From positions 1,364,001 to 1,428,000 of the forward strand of contig JACKQL020000004.1 of the NCBI GenBank assembly GCA_018296165.2: 64,000 bases of DNA. The letters run 5' to 3'. The notes below the pieces were generated by a model, which searched no databases, was not told the DNA's origin, and saw nothing but the letters and a program-made list of their open reading frames with translations. Each line of letters opens with the position of its first letter. Position 1 is the first letter of the stretch. Shown in pieces: positions 42,270 through 53,602 of this stretch. Source of the stretch: Termitomyces sp. T153 (lineage: Eukaryota > Basidiomycota > Agaricomycetes > Agaricales > Lyophyllaceae). The position numbers and the translations under genes are program-made.

Positions 42270-43942
42270 AGTGGCTCCAGTGTCCCTAGCAGGTCCCTCA
42301 TTAAAACCTGGTAGAGTATTGGCATCAAGTCTGTTGTTACTAGTGGAGCTGGTCCTAGCCCAACTCTGGCTGATCAAAAAGGCTAGCAAGGCACAGATTC
42401 CCCAACAAGAATGGAGGAAATACACTGCCCAAACTCTGTCTCATAGTTCTCCCCCTCTCAGCCAGTCCAAATATCAATCTGTCACCTTAGACAAAGATGA
42501 CAAGAATGACTCAAATGATGACAACAATCATTCTGATGATGAGGAACATTGGTGGGGGGAGATCACACCATCAATAAGGTTAGGCAAGTACCTCATGACA
42601 GCACCTCCTTGCACAGGGGCATGGCTTGACTCCCCATGCTAATACTGTCAAAAGAATGGGCTCCAATGTGTCAAGACAAAGGAAAGAACCTTGTACAGTG
42701 CCTGCCAGCTTGTCCTCAAGAAAACATGCAGTCTCATGAGGGATCACAAGGAAGAGGTCCAGAGGAACAAGGGCAAGAAGGGAAAGAAAGAGAAAAGGCA
42801 GAGAAAACCCAAGTCTGCTGAGTATGTTAAGGGTAAGTGTTGATTTCCCCAATTGAAATCATTTACTGACAACAGACAGAACCAACAACACCAGTTGCTG
42901 GGCCATCAACCATCTGGCTGGCAGATATGCCAGCAGACAGTAGAAAGGGAAGGGAAAAGGAATGAACAGATCTGCCAGCAGCTAGCAGAAAGGGGAAGGA
43001 GCGAGCAGACCCACTGACAATGAGCAGAAAGGGAAAGAGCAAGCAGCAGGTGGATCTGCCCATCTCCACCAAATCTGTTGAAGCCATCCTTTCAAAAGCC
43101 ATGGTGGAGTTGAACCAACTGCTCAATTTTATCAATGAAGGAATTGAGGTTGTATTGAAGAGATTAGGTCAGGGTTTGTGCTAGCTGAGGGGATGAGGTT
43201 TACAGGGATGGAGAAGATGCTTGTGCAGTACAATACAATGCTGCAAGCACTCAACAAGTGCATGGACATCATTGACATGAGTGTTGTGGGCATGACATCT
43301 GACCTCAACAGGACAAAGCAAACTGTTGAGGCTCATGCTGAGCATCTCATGCAGAATGAAATTGACATTGTTGCGCTCCAAGGCATGGTCAACAACCTTC
43401 AAAACCAGCTTCAAATCTCCTCCCCTGTCCAACTAGCCCCCAGCACTAGCAGCCTTCTGCCTGTGCCAGCTTCTACTCTGGCACCCATTGCTGAAGCAGA
43501 AGAGCCCAACAATGATGAGGCTGCCTAGCCCAAGGAAGATGAGAGTGAGATGGACTGTGCCACCACTGTAGCCACTGCTGTTGATCAGTCCACCATTGCT
43601 GACAACTCTGCTCTTTGACTTAGCCATCACCACCAACTCCATTATCTCCACCAGGCCCACTGCCATCATCACTGACTCCACCATTGCTACCAAACTGGCA
43701 GCCAGTAATGAATCCACTATGCCCACTGGTGTTGAAACTGTTACTGGGCAGATGGATGTGGATATGACAGGCCCAGCACCACCTCATCCTCCAGATGAGA
43801 TTGTGCCACAATGTGGCCACAGTGCTTTCCAAGCTACACAACTCCCCACTGAATGTACCTGGTCCTCCAGTTGTCTAGCAAGTAAGAGAAAGGCCAATGA
43901 ACATGCTGAGGAAGCAGTAGCAAAGAAAATGAAGGAAGCATG

Positions 43943-44140
43943 AAGAGGATGAGGGCCGCTGGACTTTCTTGACATTTTTTGGACTTTTTTAATACATTCT
44001 GGCCTTGTCATTACATTTTGATATTTTGTAATACTTAATGAAAATGTATATACAATGTCTTGACTCAGATTTAAGTGCCCAACACAACAGATTTGTGGTT
44101 AGATTGATGTTTCTGGTTGGCAATCAAAATCTTCATTAGC
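43943..44140. other. AT-rich downstream region of the cysteine-cluster gene relic
   Basis: After the TGA at 43940, T-rich stretches and AATACATT/AATACTTAATG sequences resemble a fungal 3' UTR with possible polyadenylation signals. Nothing else seen. Confidence 0.35.
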
Positions 44141-44149
44141 TTTGTGACC

Positions 44150-44870
44150 CTTTGTCCAAGAGAGTGACAATGGCAATGTGGTCTACTGGTACTACATTGT
44201 TACTTGCTATCACTTTTATGTGGCAGCTGCAGGTTTGACTCCTGCAGTTGGCAATAGTCATTGTGGAATATGGTTTTTGCATTCTTGATAAAGGAAATAC
44301 ATGGCAATTTTGTTTGTCATGTAATCAATATGACAGGATTACAACAGCAACATAGTGTATTGGTACTGTGTTCTCACTTTGTATCAATGTTATGTGGCAG
44401 CTGCAGGTTCAACTCCTGTAACTGCCAATGTCAACCTCACTTGCATTTTTGACCATGGTACTTCATTGACCCTTTGTACTTTTACATCACATGTCTCATA
44501 TGGCATTGTCACTGAACCAAACCCAGCTGTCTGCAGGTTTGACCCCCAGTGTTTGCATTATTGATCATATTCCATGATACTTTTTCATCACATGTCTATG
44601 GTCTATAGAAATGGCTTTCAAACTTTGAAGTCTTCCATCAGTCTAATCAATGTATTGTGTTGGTTGCAGGTTTGACTCCTGTAGCTGGCAATGTCCATGA
44701 AGATATGGTGAAAATTTTTCAACAAACAATCATTTTCAATTGCATGTATATAACACCTCCTTTGGTGTAGTGGAATTCCCATTGGAGCTTTGAAGCTTTC
44801 CATACCAGCAGGTTTTGGGTTTGACCCCCTGTCCTTGCATTGTCCAACATCTTCCATGCCAATTTTTTCC
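44150..44870 (+). repeat. Second SINE-like cluster, five tRNA-like units of a different family
   Basis: Units at about 44165-44265, 44345-44440, 44500-44560, 44640-44700 and 44765-44860. The first two have an A-box-like TGGTCTACTGGTACT or TAGTGTATTGGTACTG and the T-arm-like CTGCAGGTTTGACTCCTGCAG or its variant with GGTTCAACTCC, followed by TTGGCAAT or CTGCCAAT. Later units keep the GGTTTGACYCCTG core. The T-arm stem can pair, but no complete cloverleaf or acceptor stem is present. Confidence 0.6.
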
Positions 44871-44969
44871 ATTTTCGTTTGACACCAGCAAAGTCTTTTT
44901 TTTTAACCTTATTGGAACTACTGAGGATTTCTGGAATAACAATATGCTACAAGCAGACAGGCTGCACCA

Positions 44970-45260
44970 TTGGAAAGTCCTAATGGAAGTAGTGCTGGAT
45001 ATTTCTGTCAGGAGCAACAGAAAATGAAATCTGCCAGAATATGCAGTCCATCAGCAACACCAAGCTGTTTAAGTGGATTTGTTGCTATTGGAGCTACTGA
45101 GCATTTTGCACCATTAGATACTCCTACCAGAAGTAGCACTGGATATATCTGTTGGGAGCAATGGAAAATGAAATCTGCCAGAATATGCAGTCCATCAACA
45201 ATGCTGGGCTGTTTGAGTGGATGTGTTGCAAGTACTACTTCTTGTTGGAGTTGTAGATCC
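44970..45260. repeat. Tandem duplication, about 144-bp unit, two copies
   Basis: The segments starting at about 44990 and 45134 share CTGGATAT(T/A)TCTGT.GGGAGCAA, the 37-bp block around GAAATCTGCCAGAATATGCAG, and GGCTGTTT(A/G)AGTGGATKTGTTGC. The copies differ by scattered substitutions. Confidence 0.7.
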
Positions 45261-45647
45261 CTGGATGTAACAAGCTGCATCCTCTTTCAATCTCTCTGCT
45301 TGAGATCTCCTTTGTCTCTTTAGGATGATTGGTAGCAGGTCAGGTGATGCCTTGCACTTCTGACATGCCAGTTGATGAGATGGTGTTCTCTCTGTTTCTG
45401 TTTCATGTGTGTCCTCTTCCTGGTTGAGAATTTTGAGGACAGATCTAGGAACTGCATAACAAGGAGACCCATCTGCTTGGCCATTGATTGGAATTATTAG
45501 GTTATTCCATCCTCTTTGCCATAGCTGTTGTTTAGTGAGATTGTTGACAATCTCAAGACTTATTTGGAGATCAGACATGGGTGCAGTGCCAGATTTGCTG
45601 GACAGATCTGGCTCTACAGTGCTGGCATTGCTGGCTGGATCATCCAA
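45195..45647 (-). CDS. Hypothetical 150-aa ORF, doubtful
   Basis: Open minus-strand frame from ATG 45647: MDDPASNASTVEPDLSS, then ISLEIVNNLTKQQLWQRGWNNLIIP, a charged HETETERTPSHQLACQKCKA region, and a Thr/Ser-rich end that runs into the tandem duplication. No known domain, no signal peptide, no introns seen. Upstream (45650-45770) the frame is preceded by short PSKPG-like repeats. It may be a fragment of an unrecognised repeat. Confidence 0.25.
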   Translation of the reverse strand: MDDPASNASTVEPDLSSKSGTAPMSDLQISLEIVNNLTKQQLWQRGWNNLIIPINGQADGSPCYAVPRSVLKILNQEEDTHETETERTPSHQLACQKCKASPDLLPIILKRQRRSQAERLKEDAACYIQGSTTPTRSSTCNTSTQTAQHC

Positions 45648-45829
45648 TAGATCTGGTTGGCTTACAATGCCAGGTTTGCTAGATGGATTGGGTTGGCCTG
45701 CAATGCCAAGAGTGCCAGCAGGTTTTCCAGCCAGATCTGGGGGGGCCTACCATGCTGGATTTTCTGGCTAGAGAATTTCCCACCATATCACCACTTTTGC
45801 TGGAACAAACAATTGTCAATTGAAATGAT

Positions 45830-46510
45830 GACTAAAAAACCTTTTGTCAACTACAGAATGTCAAGCAAGGAATTCAAACCACTAAAGCATAGTGCTTTGG
45901 AAAGATAAGCCAGCTACAAGCATATGTTGTAGCAAAGAGTGGACAATCAAAAACAAATTTATAGACAACAAATGTCAAGCAAGGGATTCAAACCCTCAAC
46001 CTGAGCATATGAGACTGCAGATATTGGCAGAGCACTAACATTCTAACCCATTAAACCACAAGGACCTGTTATATCAGGCAAGTTAATCATGAAACAAACA
46101 ATGGTTGATTAAAATGATGTCTAAAAAAGTTTCCATACCAGAATATCAAGCAAGGGATCCAAACCCTCAGTCTAAGCATATGAGTCTGCAGACATCAGCA
46201 GACCTCTAATATTCAAACCAATTAAGCCACATGAGCCTACTATATCAAGCAAATTAAGGGCATCTGTAGAGCACTGCAGCAATCAAGGATTTGGCAGGTA
46301 GCCAGCCTGAATACCCAAACCATGAGAGCATTTTGCTTCAAAGTGTGCCTAAACATCAGTTAGAGCACAGGAGAAAAAGTGCAATAAATAAAATGAAAGA
46401 CCAAATCAGTAGGCAATTGTCAGATCAGAGAGTTGAACCCTCATCCTGACAGAGAGAAGTATAACTTGATGGCATTTTGAACCATTAAGCCATGATACTG
46501 TACTAAGAAT
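45830..46510 (-). repeat. SINE-like units in reverse orientation
   Basis: Reverse complements of the 5053-6010 family. B-box-like TTTGAATCCCTTGCTTGACATT at about 45972-45995 with A-box TGGTTTAATGGGTTAGAATG near 46035-46060; a second unit at about 46145-46250 (TGGATCCCTTGCTTGATATT, TGGCTTAATTGGTTTGAATA); a third at 46420-46500 with TGGCTTAATGGTTC and GGGTTCAACTCTCTGATCTGACA, which closely matches 5061-5120 of the plus strand. A partial unit lies at 45855-45900. Confidence 0.6.
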
Positions 46511-46524
46511 GATATTTTGATGAA

Positions 46525-47110
46525 TCATTTGCAGAGTGCCCCAATCATTGGCATGGTCATTTCCACTGGGCTTGCAACAGATGAACAGTTCTGTGATGGC
46601 TTCTTGCCCCTACAAAAATGCATCTGTAATGGCTTCCCATGCCTAACACTTTGACAGATATCTATACAGACAAACTGAGAGCTTTTGAATGGAAACACAT
46701 CTGTAATGGATATGCTTTTGTGACAGGATCCAGTGATGGACAAAAAAATCAACAGAGTGGCCTAGAAAGCTGGCTAACAGAACTGCTTTTGGCAATGGAT
46801 GTCATATAGCAACAGAAAACAGAGACAATAGAAAGAGTTATATGATGGCACACACTGGCTAACAGAACTGCTTTTTGCAATGGATGTGATATAACAACAG
46901 AAAGCAGACAGCAGCTGTCTGCTGATACCATTGACAACAATACAATGTACTACTCCTGTGAACCAAGAGGGCAGTCAAAGATGTCCACTCAGAGTGTTTG
47001 TGACAACACATTGTAACATTGCAATGGCACTGTTGCAGACATAACATTGTTAACTTCCACTACAATGCAGAGGACTCTGCTGGATATGTAGCATACAATA
47101 CAAAACATGT
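46525..47110. repeat. Dispersed repeat with internal duplication, shared with 58010-58330
   Basis: The block GCTAACAGAACTGCTTTT.GCAATGGATGT(C/G)ATATA.CAACAGAAA occurs twice here (46771 and 46857) and once near 58235-58285 (ACTGCCTTTACAATGGATGTCATATGGCAATGGAAAGCAGACAGC). The part at 46525-46740 resembles 4889-5050. No coding function. Confidence 0.5.
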
Positions 47111-47154
47111 TCTGCTACAATGTCTGACACATGCACTTGTAGTGCCCTACCCTA

Positions 47155-49670
47155 AACCCTTCCACTTCACCTTGTATTGTAGCTGCCATCAGAAAAGACA
47201 GCTATCCAGGATCTTCTCCACCTCATATTCCTCAGTGTTGTTGACTGCCACCAGAGGTGGTGGGGGTGCTGGGCATTGCCCCAGAATAGGATCCTTTGGG
47301 GCTGGATTTAGTTTGACCACATTGAACACTGGGTGGAGCTGGTGCATCCCTGCGAGGTGCCAGAGTCAGTAGGCTAGGGGCCCTACTTGCCTTTCTACTG
47401 TAAAGGGTCCTAATTAGTGGTGCAAGAGCTTTTTTGATGGTTGGGTAGTCATGATATCAGAGGTGTCCAAGTAGACTCAATTTCCAGGCTGGTACTTGGG
47501 TGCTGGAGTTCTTCCATAGTCATAGTATTGCACCATGTCATCCTTTGCCTTAGCCAGAGCTGCTCAGGCTTCCTTCTGTGATCTCTTCATCCAGTCCACA
47601 AACTTGTTCACTGCTTCATTCTCCAATGGCCAGGCCCAGGGCTTAAAGCCTATATGCAGATAGCATCCAGTGTCCAGGAAGAAGGGCAAAAACTGGGTGG
47701 CTGCATGAACATGGTTGTTGTACTGAAACTCAGTGTTAGGGAGGAGCTCATCCCAGTTGTTCTGGCACTTATTGCAGAATAAGCAGAGGTATTGCTCAAG
47801 CTCCTGGTTCATGCATTTGGTCTGGCTGTTGGACTGCAGGTGGTAGATAGTGGAGGTATGGAGCTTCATGCCAAGTAGTCAGTAGAGCTCTCTGGTGCAG
47901 TCCACTACAAATTGTAGCCCACAGTCAGATACATAGGCATCAGAGAGGCCATGGAGCTTCCAGACATTCCTCTGGTACAGGTTTGCCACACTCATGGTGG
48001 AGCATGTGGTGTCAGTGGGGATGAAGTGTGCTCATTTGCCATATAAGTCCACCACTACCATGATGGCATTGTAACTGTGGGCATTGGAGAGCTCTATGAT
48101 GAAGTCCACTGAAGCAGTGCTCAATCTTTCCAAGGGGATGAGTAGGGGATGTAGCTGTCTAGTAGGGAGACAGTGTTGGGGCTTGGTCCAGAGGCAGAGA
48201 TTGCATGTACTAGTGTAGGACCCAATATATTGGGACATCTGGGGCCACCAGTAGTTTTGGGATACCAGCTCCAGCATTTTCCATCAGCCCAGGTGTCCAG
48301 CAGCCCAGGAGTTGTGGTGTTGCTCTACAATTCTCTGGCAGAGCTCCAGAATGTTGGGCACATAGATGCAGTCCTGAAAGATTAGGATGCCATCTTGGAG
48401 GGCCCATTTGTCCATGCAGACCAACTTGGCACCAGTGGTGTGTCCCAATTTGAGCACCCTGGCTGCCTGAGCAACAAGTTCCTCCTGCTGACCATTCTTG
48501 CCCTGCCAGATGTCCTAGAGGATGTCCACCTCCTTTCTCTTGACAGCTAGGCCCTCCATGGCTCAGATTGCAAACAACTCAGGCCAGAGGAGCATGATGT
48601 TGCCATTGTCCTCTCCTCCAGTGCCATGGTCTGCTCTCCAGAATAGGGCATCCAGCTTCTCCATGCTCCAGCCTGGCTTGTGGTGCAGCAAGAAGTCAAA
48701 GTTGGCTAGATAGAGGGACCATTGGGCCTGTCAGCAGTTGAGCTTCTTGGCTATCCAGAAGTACTCAAGGTTCTTGTGATCCATCCAAACCTTGAACTTG
48801 TGCTGCACACTCTCCAGAAAGTACTGCCACTCTTTAAAGGACCAGATGATAGCCAACATCTCCTTGTTGTGTATCTTGTAGTTGCACTTTACTACATTCA
48901 AGCTCTTGGAATAAAAGGCCACCAGATGCCACTTCCCATCCTCTAGGGACTGTTGTGATAGCACCACTCCAGTGGCAAAGTCAGAGCTATCAGCTTCCAC
49001 CTGGAAGGGGGAGTTGTCATCTGAAAAGAGAAGGACTGGTCTGGAGGTGACAGCACACTTGAGGGCATCAAAGGCTGTCTGCTCCAGAGGCCCCCAGCAC
49101 CAGATGGTGTCCTTTCCAATGAGGTCAAACAGTGGGCAAGCATGGTGCAAGAAGTCCTAGATGAACCTCTGATAGAAGTTAGTGAAGCCTAGAAAGGCCT
49201 GCACCTCCTTCTTGCTCTTGGGCTCCAGCCACTGTGCAATACCTGTTACCTTCACCAGGTCCATCTCCATGGCTCTGTGCATGATGATCAGGCTGAGATA
49301 CTCAATCTTTCTCAATTCAAACTCACACTTCTCCAGTTTGAGATAGAGCTGGTGATGGAGGAGGTGTTCCAAGACAAGGTGCATGATCTAGCCTAATGCC
49401 CAGACTGAGTCAATGTACTCATCCAGTGTCCTCTTCCCTTGCTCATACTGCTTCCTGTCATATAGCACTAGAGCAGCAGTTTTGGCAGGGTTGATAGGGA
49501 AAAACTATACCTGGAAGTCTTTCTCAAAGGCAGCCCAGTCTGCAAAGCTTCCAACACCTCTGGAGTGCCAGAACACCCATAGCATGTAAGTGGAGGCCTG
49601 CCCAGTCTTCATATATGACAGGACCCAAGCTATCTTCAACACATCAGAGTTGAAAGCATCTCTGCTGGCT
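47155..49670 (-). mobile_element. Internally deleted chromovirus, family C-related (C2)
   Basis: Minus order from 49670: gag capsid fragment (about 49390-49670, matching 19690-19960), then directly the late RT segment (49157-49384, LYLKLEKCEFELRKIEYLSL and AFLGFTNFYQRFI), RNase H (48731-49150, FQVEADSSDFATGVVLSQQ, HKEMLAIIWSFKEW), integrase zinc-binding and core (48032-48407; 47564-47869 with STIYHLQSNSQTKCMNQELEQYL), and a truncated chromodomain near 47160-47240. The protease and first half of RT are missing by deletion near 49390. No LTRs recognised at the ends, so both ends are probably truncated. Many stops. Confidence 0.8.
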
Positions 49671-50762
49671 GTAAATAAGATTCAAGTGAGTATATGTTGC
49701 TTGGACTGAAGCATTATATCAATAATAAACACCTAACCAAATTGAAATGCAGAAATGTGGTGTCCAGAGTAATTCTGTTGAGGGTTGGAATGTGGAAGGG
49801 AACAACAAATAGTGTGGAAGTGGACCCCTGATCAAGTTTAATAGTAAGCAATGACTTTCAATTTGCCTAGGATTTTATGACATCATAGTACTGGGTATTT
49901 GGGCTCTAGGTAGGTAATTACATTTACAGGTGAAAGCTGTAAGATCTTCTAAATTGTTATAGCTTGTATTGATGTGAAATTGGCAAAATTGGCTTAGTTT
50001 TCAAACTCAGCTCAAAACTCTGACTCACAAAGGTGTTTGGGACTTTGTTTCACATAGCTCACTTTTAAAAGTGTTGTACAAAGTAGATTTTAATTGATTT
50101 AGATTACAAACTCAACTGGGTCAAGTCTGATCACAAGGCTCAAGCAAAATATAATAAATTCTAAGCCTGAAGAAAATAATAGTTTATTGGCCTAAGAAAC
50201 CTGCTCCCTGGGGATTTCCAAGCCATAGCTAGTACTTTGCTTGTTCAATAGGTTCAAAAATCCCCTCCTTTTATACCCCTCAGTCTGCGCATGGACCATG
50301 GCTTTTCCACATGTTTTCATCGTCATCCGGGAGTGTGGTCAACCAGTTGGTGGGCTGGGCTGCATGGTCGGGCCTTGGCATGCACTTATTTTTGGTATCG
50401 GCAATTCGGGTTCGATCATGCCGAGGCCTAGGCTGCTCTTTTGTCTGTCCCTTTTTCTCTCCCTTTGTCCTCTCCTCCTGCCTGCTGATCCTTGTCACTA
50501 TGGACTTGAGGGCTGTTTGGTTCAAGTTGGTTGGTCAGAGAAGGGAGGGGCTAGCCCTGGATTGAGGGGAAACTCGGATTGTTAGCTGAGATCAATTCTT
50601 GGCCCCTGCCATCAAAATTTGATGGCCGGCTTCCTGGCTGTTGTTGACTGACTTTGGGTTCATCCTTGGTTTTACATGGGAGGTTTTACTTTGAGGTATG
50701 CCTTACATCTACAGTTTTCAACGTTTTTTACCAGCTTACAGTTTTCAGCTGTTTTCATTTGT
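49671..50762. other. Intergenic stretch, no gene recognised
   Basis: 49671-50220 is AT-rich and unrevealing. From about 50230 to 50640 CpG becomes more frequent and a TTTTATACCCC sequence occurs at 50268, so a small host transcript cannot be excluded, but open frames here (for example 50241-50585) show no recognisable domain. It marks the passage from repeat-dominated DNA to the host island. Confidence 0.4.
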
Positions 50763-50789
50763 AAAGTATATTGTTTTATAATATACTTT
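50763..50789. other. Perfect 10-bp inverted repeat with 7-nt loop
   Basis: AAAGTATATT, GTTTTAT, AATATACTTT. It lies about 50 bp beyond the stop codon of the DUF6533 gene, in its 3' UTR on the minus strand. It may help 3'-end formation or be incidental AT-rich symmetry. Confidence 0.45.
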
Positions 50790-50840
50790 AACTAGGCTTT
50801 TTCCTCTGCCGATCTCATTGTTAAGACCAGTGTATCAGTA

Positions 50841-52717
50841 TTACAGCTCGTCCCCAGCCATCACATCAGCATCTGATGTGGCTGTGTAAACTCGGTGAGT
50901 GCTGAGGATATAACTATCTTCTTCAATAACAGCTCGTGCGCCAGAATGCGAGGCAACAACAGGCTTTTGAGCTCGAAAAGTTGATAATGTGTAGTCTTTT
51001 GTGCCATAGTGTGGCTCCAGGATGCCTCTGATGTTCAGCAGGAGTCTAGAAATAGATTTTCATTATGCAATTTACTGAAAGTAAATAGCCATGACTTACC
51101 GGGAACACACAGTGACCTGAAGACTTCGCATAAGACTACACAAGTAAGCAATTATCTCGGTTCAATGAGAATCAGCTTACCTTGTAGCAAGGTAAGCCAA
51201 TGAAATGGGTGCCAAGATCCAAATTAGTAAATTTGCCAATGAAATAGCTATTTTAGAAAGGAAAAAAAAAACAATGATTGAGATGAACAAAAGTACAAAT
51301 AATAGCCAAAAGCAAACGGCATACCCATGATTACTATTAAAATGATATCTCAATATTATCTAATCCCAAACAAGCATAGAAACGCACCTATATAGAAAAT
51401 AAAACCTGGAAACACTATTTAGGCACATCTTAGAATAAGATAAGATCTACTTGCCATCACGAAAGATAATAACTGCAAGTTTGGAACGGTTCTGTTCCTC
51501 AAATTTGATATCTGTGTCAAATTGATTATGCAGCTTCCATGCAGTGAGAATGAAGATCACTTAGAAATATGGATTAGAACTTTGCAAAGAGGTATTCTGA
51601 GCACAACATACAAGTTTCATTTACAAAGAACGGAATCCAGAAAGCTGTGAGTAATTGACGACATAGTGGAGCACTGCACTCTGGAAGGCATCCAACCATA
51701 GTGGGCAAAGATTCAGTGGGAATGACTGTTTTTGTGTGAGTGTCATGAACAAAATACAAATACAATACATACATTGAATCAAATGTTTCATCATATACCC
51801 CGTTGTGGCGATCATAGTGGTTATAGCAGCCTAAGGGCTTCTGAGTAACTGCAATTGTATTATACAACTGTACTCACAATGCACAAGAAGACAAGCAAGG
51901 CCAGAACAAAGTTGTTACGGCATAATGCATGGGTGCGTAACACAAGAATGACTGCCATTGCTTTATTTGATGGCCAAACACAAAGGGGCAAAGACATACA
52001 CTCAACTGTTCCAAGAGATAAAATACCAAGGACATTAGGAGGCATAAAGGCATGTTTGCAGCTGCCAGAAACCAGCTTCAGGATGGTAGCCACACAAACA
52101 TCCAATTAAACAACTTACAACTGATCAAAGATGTCCAGAGATAATTACAAAGTGACTTGGAGACAGTTACAAAATCTTACTTACAGCCACTGAAGGTTTT
52201 GGAGCAAGCTGATCTATTGGGATGATCATTGTTGGTTCAGTACACAATAAGTATATGCAGTTTGCACGCACAGTGCAAATCAACCGAGAAGAGTATAGGT
52301 GGTATGTAACGGTTCTGCCAATGTTTATTATGAAGGAGTCAGATGAAGACTAGGGATACAACACGAACAGCAAAAAAGAGGTATTTGCCAAGTGATCGCC
52401 TTGTCTTCCAGACACGAGCAACCTGTGCAGAAGGTCAGAGATAGCCAATATATTTGAGGAAAACTTGCAAACCTCTTGATCAAAGGTGAGGATAATGTCA
52501 AAAACGAGTAGTGTCATCGAGACAACTGCGGAAACACTCCTCAGCCATGGCCTAGTCTGTACAAAGTGAGAATAGGCCGCCATACCATAGGTATACTGCA
52601 AGGTAAATCAAAAAGCCGCCATGTGAACAAACATACATGAAAACTTGCCTTTGTAATTCTGAGGTTTGTCAGAGTGTCAATGAGTGCGTGAAGAGCAACT
52701 TCAGAGGGAGTACTCAT
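50841..52717 (-). CDS. DUF6533-type multi-span membrane protein, intron-rich host gene
   Basis: Minus-strand ATG at 52717. Exons 1-3 are clear: 52717-52649, 52595-52473 and 52422-52363, with exon 4 starting at 52314; introns of 53, 50 and 48 nt, the first with a GC-AG rather than GT-AG form. Joined they read MSTPSEVALHALIDTL.., MTLLVFDIILTFDQE|VARVWKTRRSLGKYLFFAVR|NRYIPPILFS, matching the N-terminal signature (LxxYDxxLTFDxEVxxxWK..NRYxP) of a large basidiomycete family of seven-helix-like proteins. Later parts: ILVLRTHALC.NNFVLALLVF (about 51910), LLTAFWIPFFVNETCML (about 51640), KLAVIIFRDGK, ANLLIWILAPISLAYL (about 51200), and a soluble tail LLLNIRGILEPHYG..AGDEL ending at 50841. Middle splice sites are unsolved. 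Biological role unknown; probably intact. Confidence 0.75.
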
Positions 52718-53602
52718 GATTTACTATTGTACTACGGCCTCAATATTCAAGGTATCTTTATATGTAATCTCCTGATCGAGGACCATACAAATCGGACTTG
52801 TGGCGTTTATCAAACCACTTTCAAAATCAGTTTGTAATCTTGAGAAGATTTCACGAAGATCAATTCTTCATCTCTCATCTGTTTCAGAATCAGTTTTACA
52901 ATCCGGTGGTGATGCTGTGCGTAAAAGCTATGCTCATTCTACTCATGAAATCAGACAGACTCGCTTCGCTACTAGCTCGCTACATATAACATCCTGGCAG
53001 GCATTGCAGGCGACATATATCAACCAATTATCTAAACATGGCAAGTCTGAAGGGGCCTATGGTATGAAACGTGGTATGTACGGTATAATGATCCAATCTC
53101 TATTGAATCATTGTAACTTTTGGATTTGTCATTATATGGATCATTCGCTGGACGGAGGTAATTGGACGACCTCGCCAAATGGAATCTTCTAGCTTGCATG
53201 GACTTGACAGATGCCAACCAAAATGGACAGAATGGAAACAAGACGGGAGGAAAGATCACAGTGTCGTTGCCTTATGAGGGAGGTTTTTCTCACCCACACT
53301 TGGTTACCTTTCAACTTGGCTTCATTCACGTAAGTACATGCTTAGTATTAGTTTCATCGTAGATCGATCTCAAGTACTACCGCCGCTGTTTGGAATATTG
53401 GTCCACTTTTTGTTCTTCCCTTCTATCTGCTCTGCCTCCCTCTTCACGTCTGCTATGCCTATTCCCCTTGTACAACTTGTCCAGATTGCCGTTGTGGCTG
53501 GTATTGCACGTCCATGTTGTCCTTCGGTTATCTTCGATTCGCTGAAACTCTCCTTTGTTATAATAGAGTTCCCATGTTGTCTTCAAGCGTGTTGAACCAC
53601 GG
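52718..53602. promoter_or_regulatory. Shared divergent promoter region of DUF6533 and P450 genes
   Basis: 885 bp between two start codons pointing away from each other. No strong TATA box is seen; the P450 side has CT-rich stretches (CTTCCCTTCTATCTGCTCTGCCTCCCTCTTC near 53412, shown here only as the type) typical of fungal promoters. Open frames in it, such as 52800-53192, have no recognised domain. Confidence 0.45.

Larger units (their letters stand above)
35627..43942 (+). pseudogene. Cysteine-cluster and coiled-coil protein relic, split by family B copy B2
   Basis: Plus-strand start ATG 35627 gives MSPSTEVLFQQLYNTENSVL with a heptad-like LSDLQSRVNQLM; after a frameshift a Glu/Lys-rich helix (35767-36000) follows, then a Pro/Val-rich part (AINLPMVAVDPVVPAG) that continues across the insertion as PVSLAGPSLKPG (42275). 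Next comes an acidic DKDDKNDSNDDN stretch, then a cysteine cluster SPC-stop-YCQKNGLQC..SACQLVLKKTC (42630-42740), a Lys-rich tail, a second coiled coil (43178-43500, LVQYNTMLQALNKCMDIID), a Thr/Ser/Ile-rich part and a basic end SKRKANEHAEEAVAKKMKEA (stop at 43940). Such Cys-cluster ORFs are common in repeat-rich basidiomycete genomes; I cannot name a function. Several frame breaks besides the insertion. Confidence 0.5.

Noticed and set aside
44165..44260. Possible tRNA gene
   Set aside because: Only A-box and T-arm-like parts are present; no acceptor stem pairing or anticodon arm could be built. Treated as SINE-like.
52800..53192. 130-aa ORF between DUF6533 and P450
   Set aside because: No domain, no homology I recognise, and it lies in the shared upstream region of two divergent genes.
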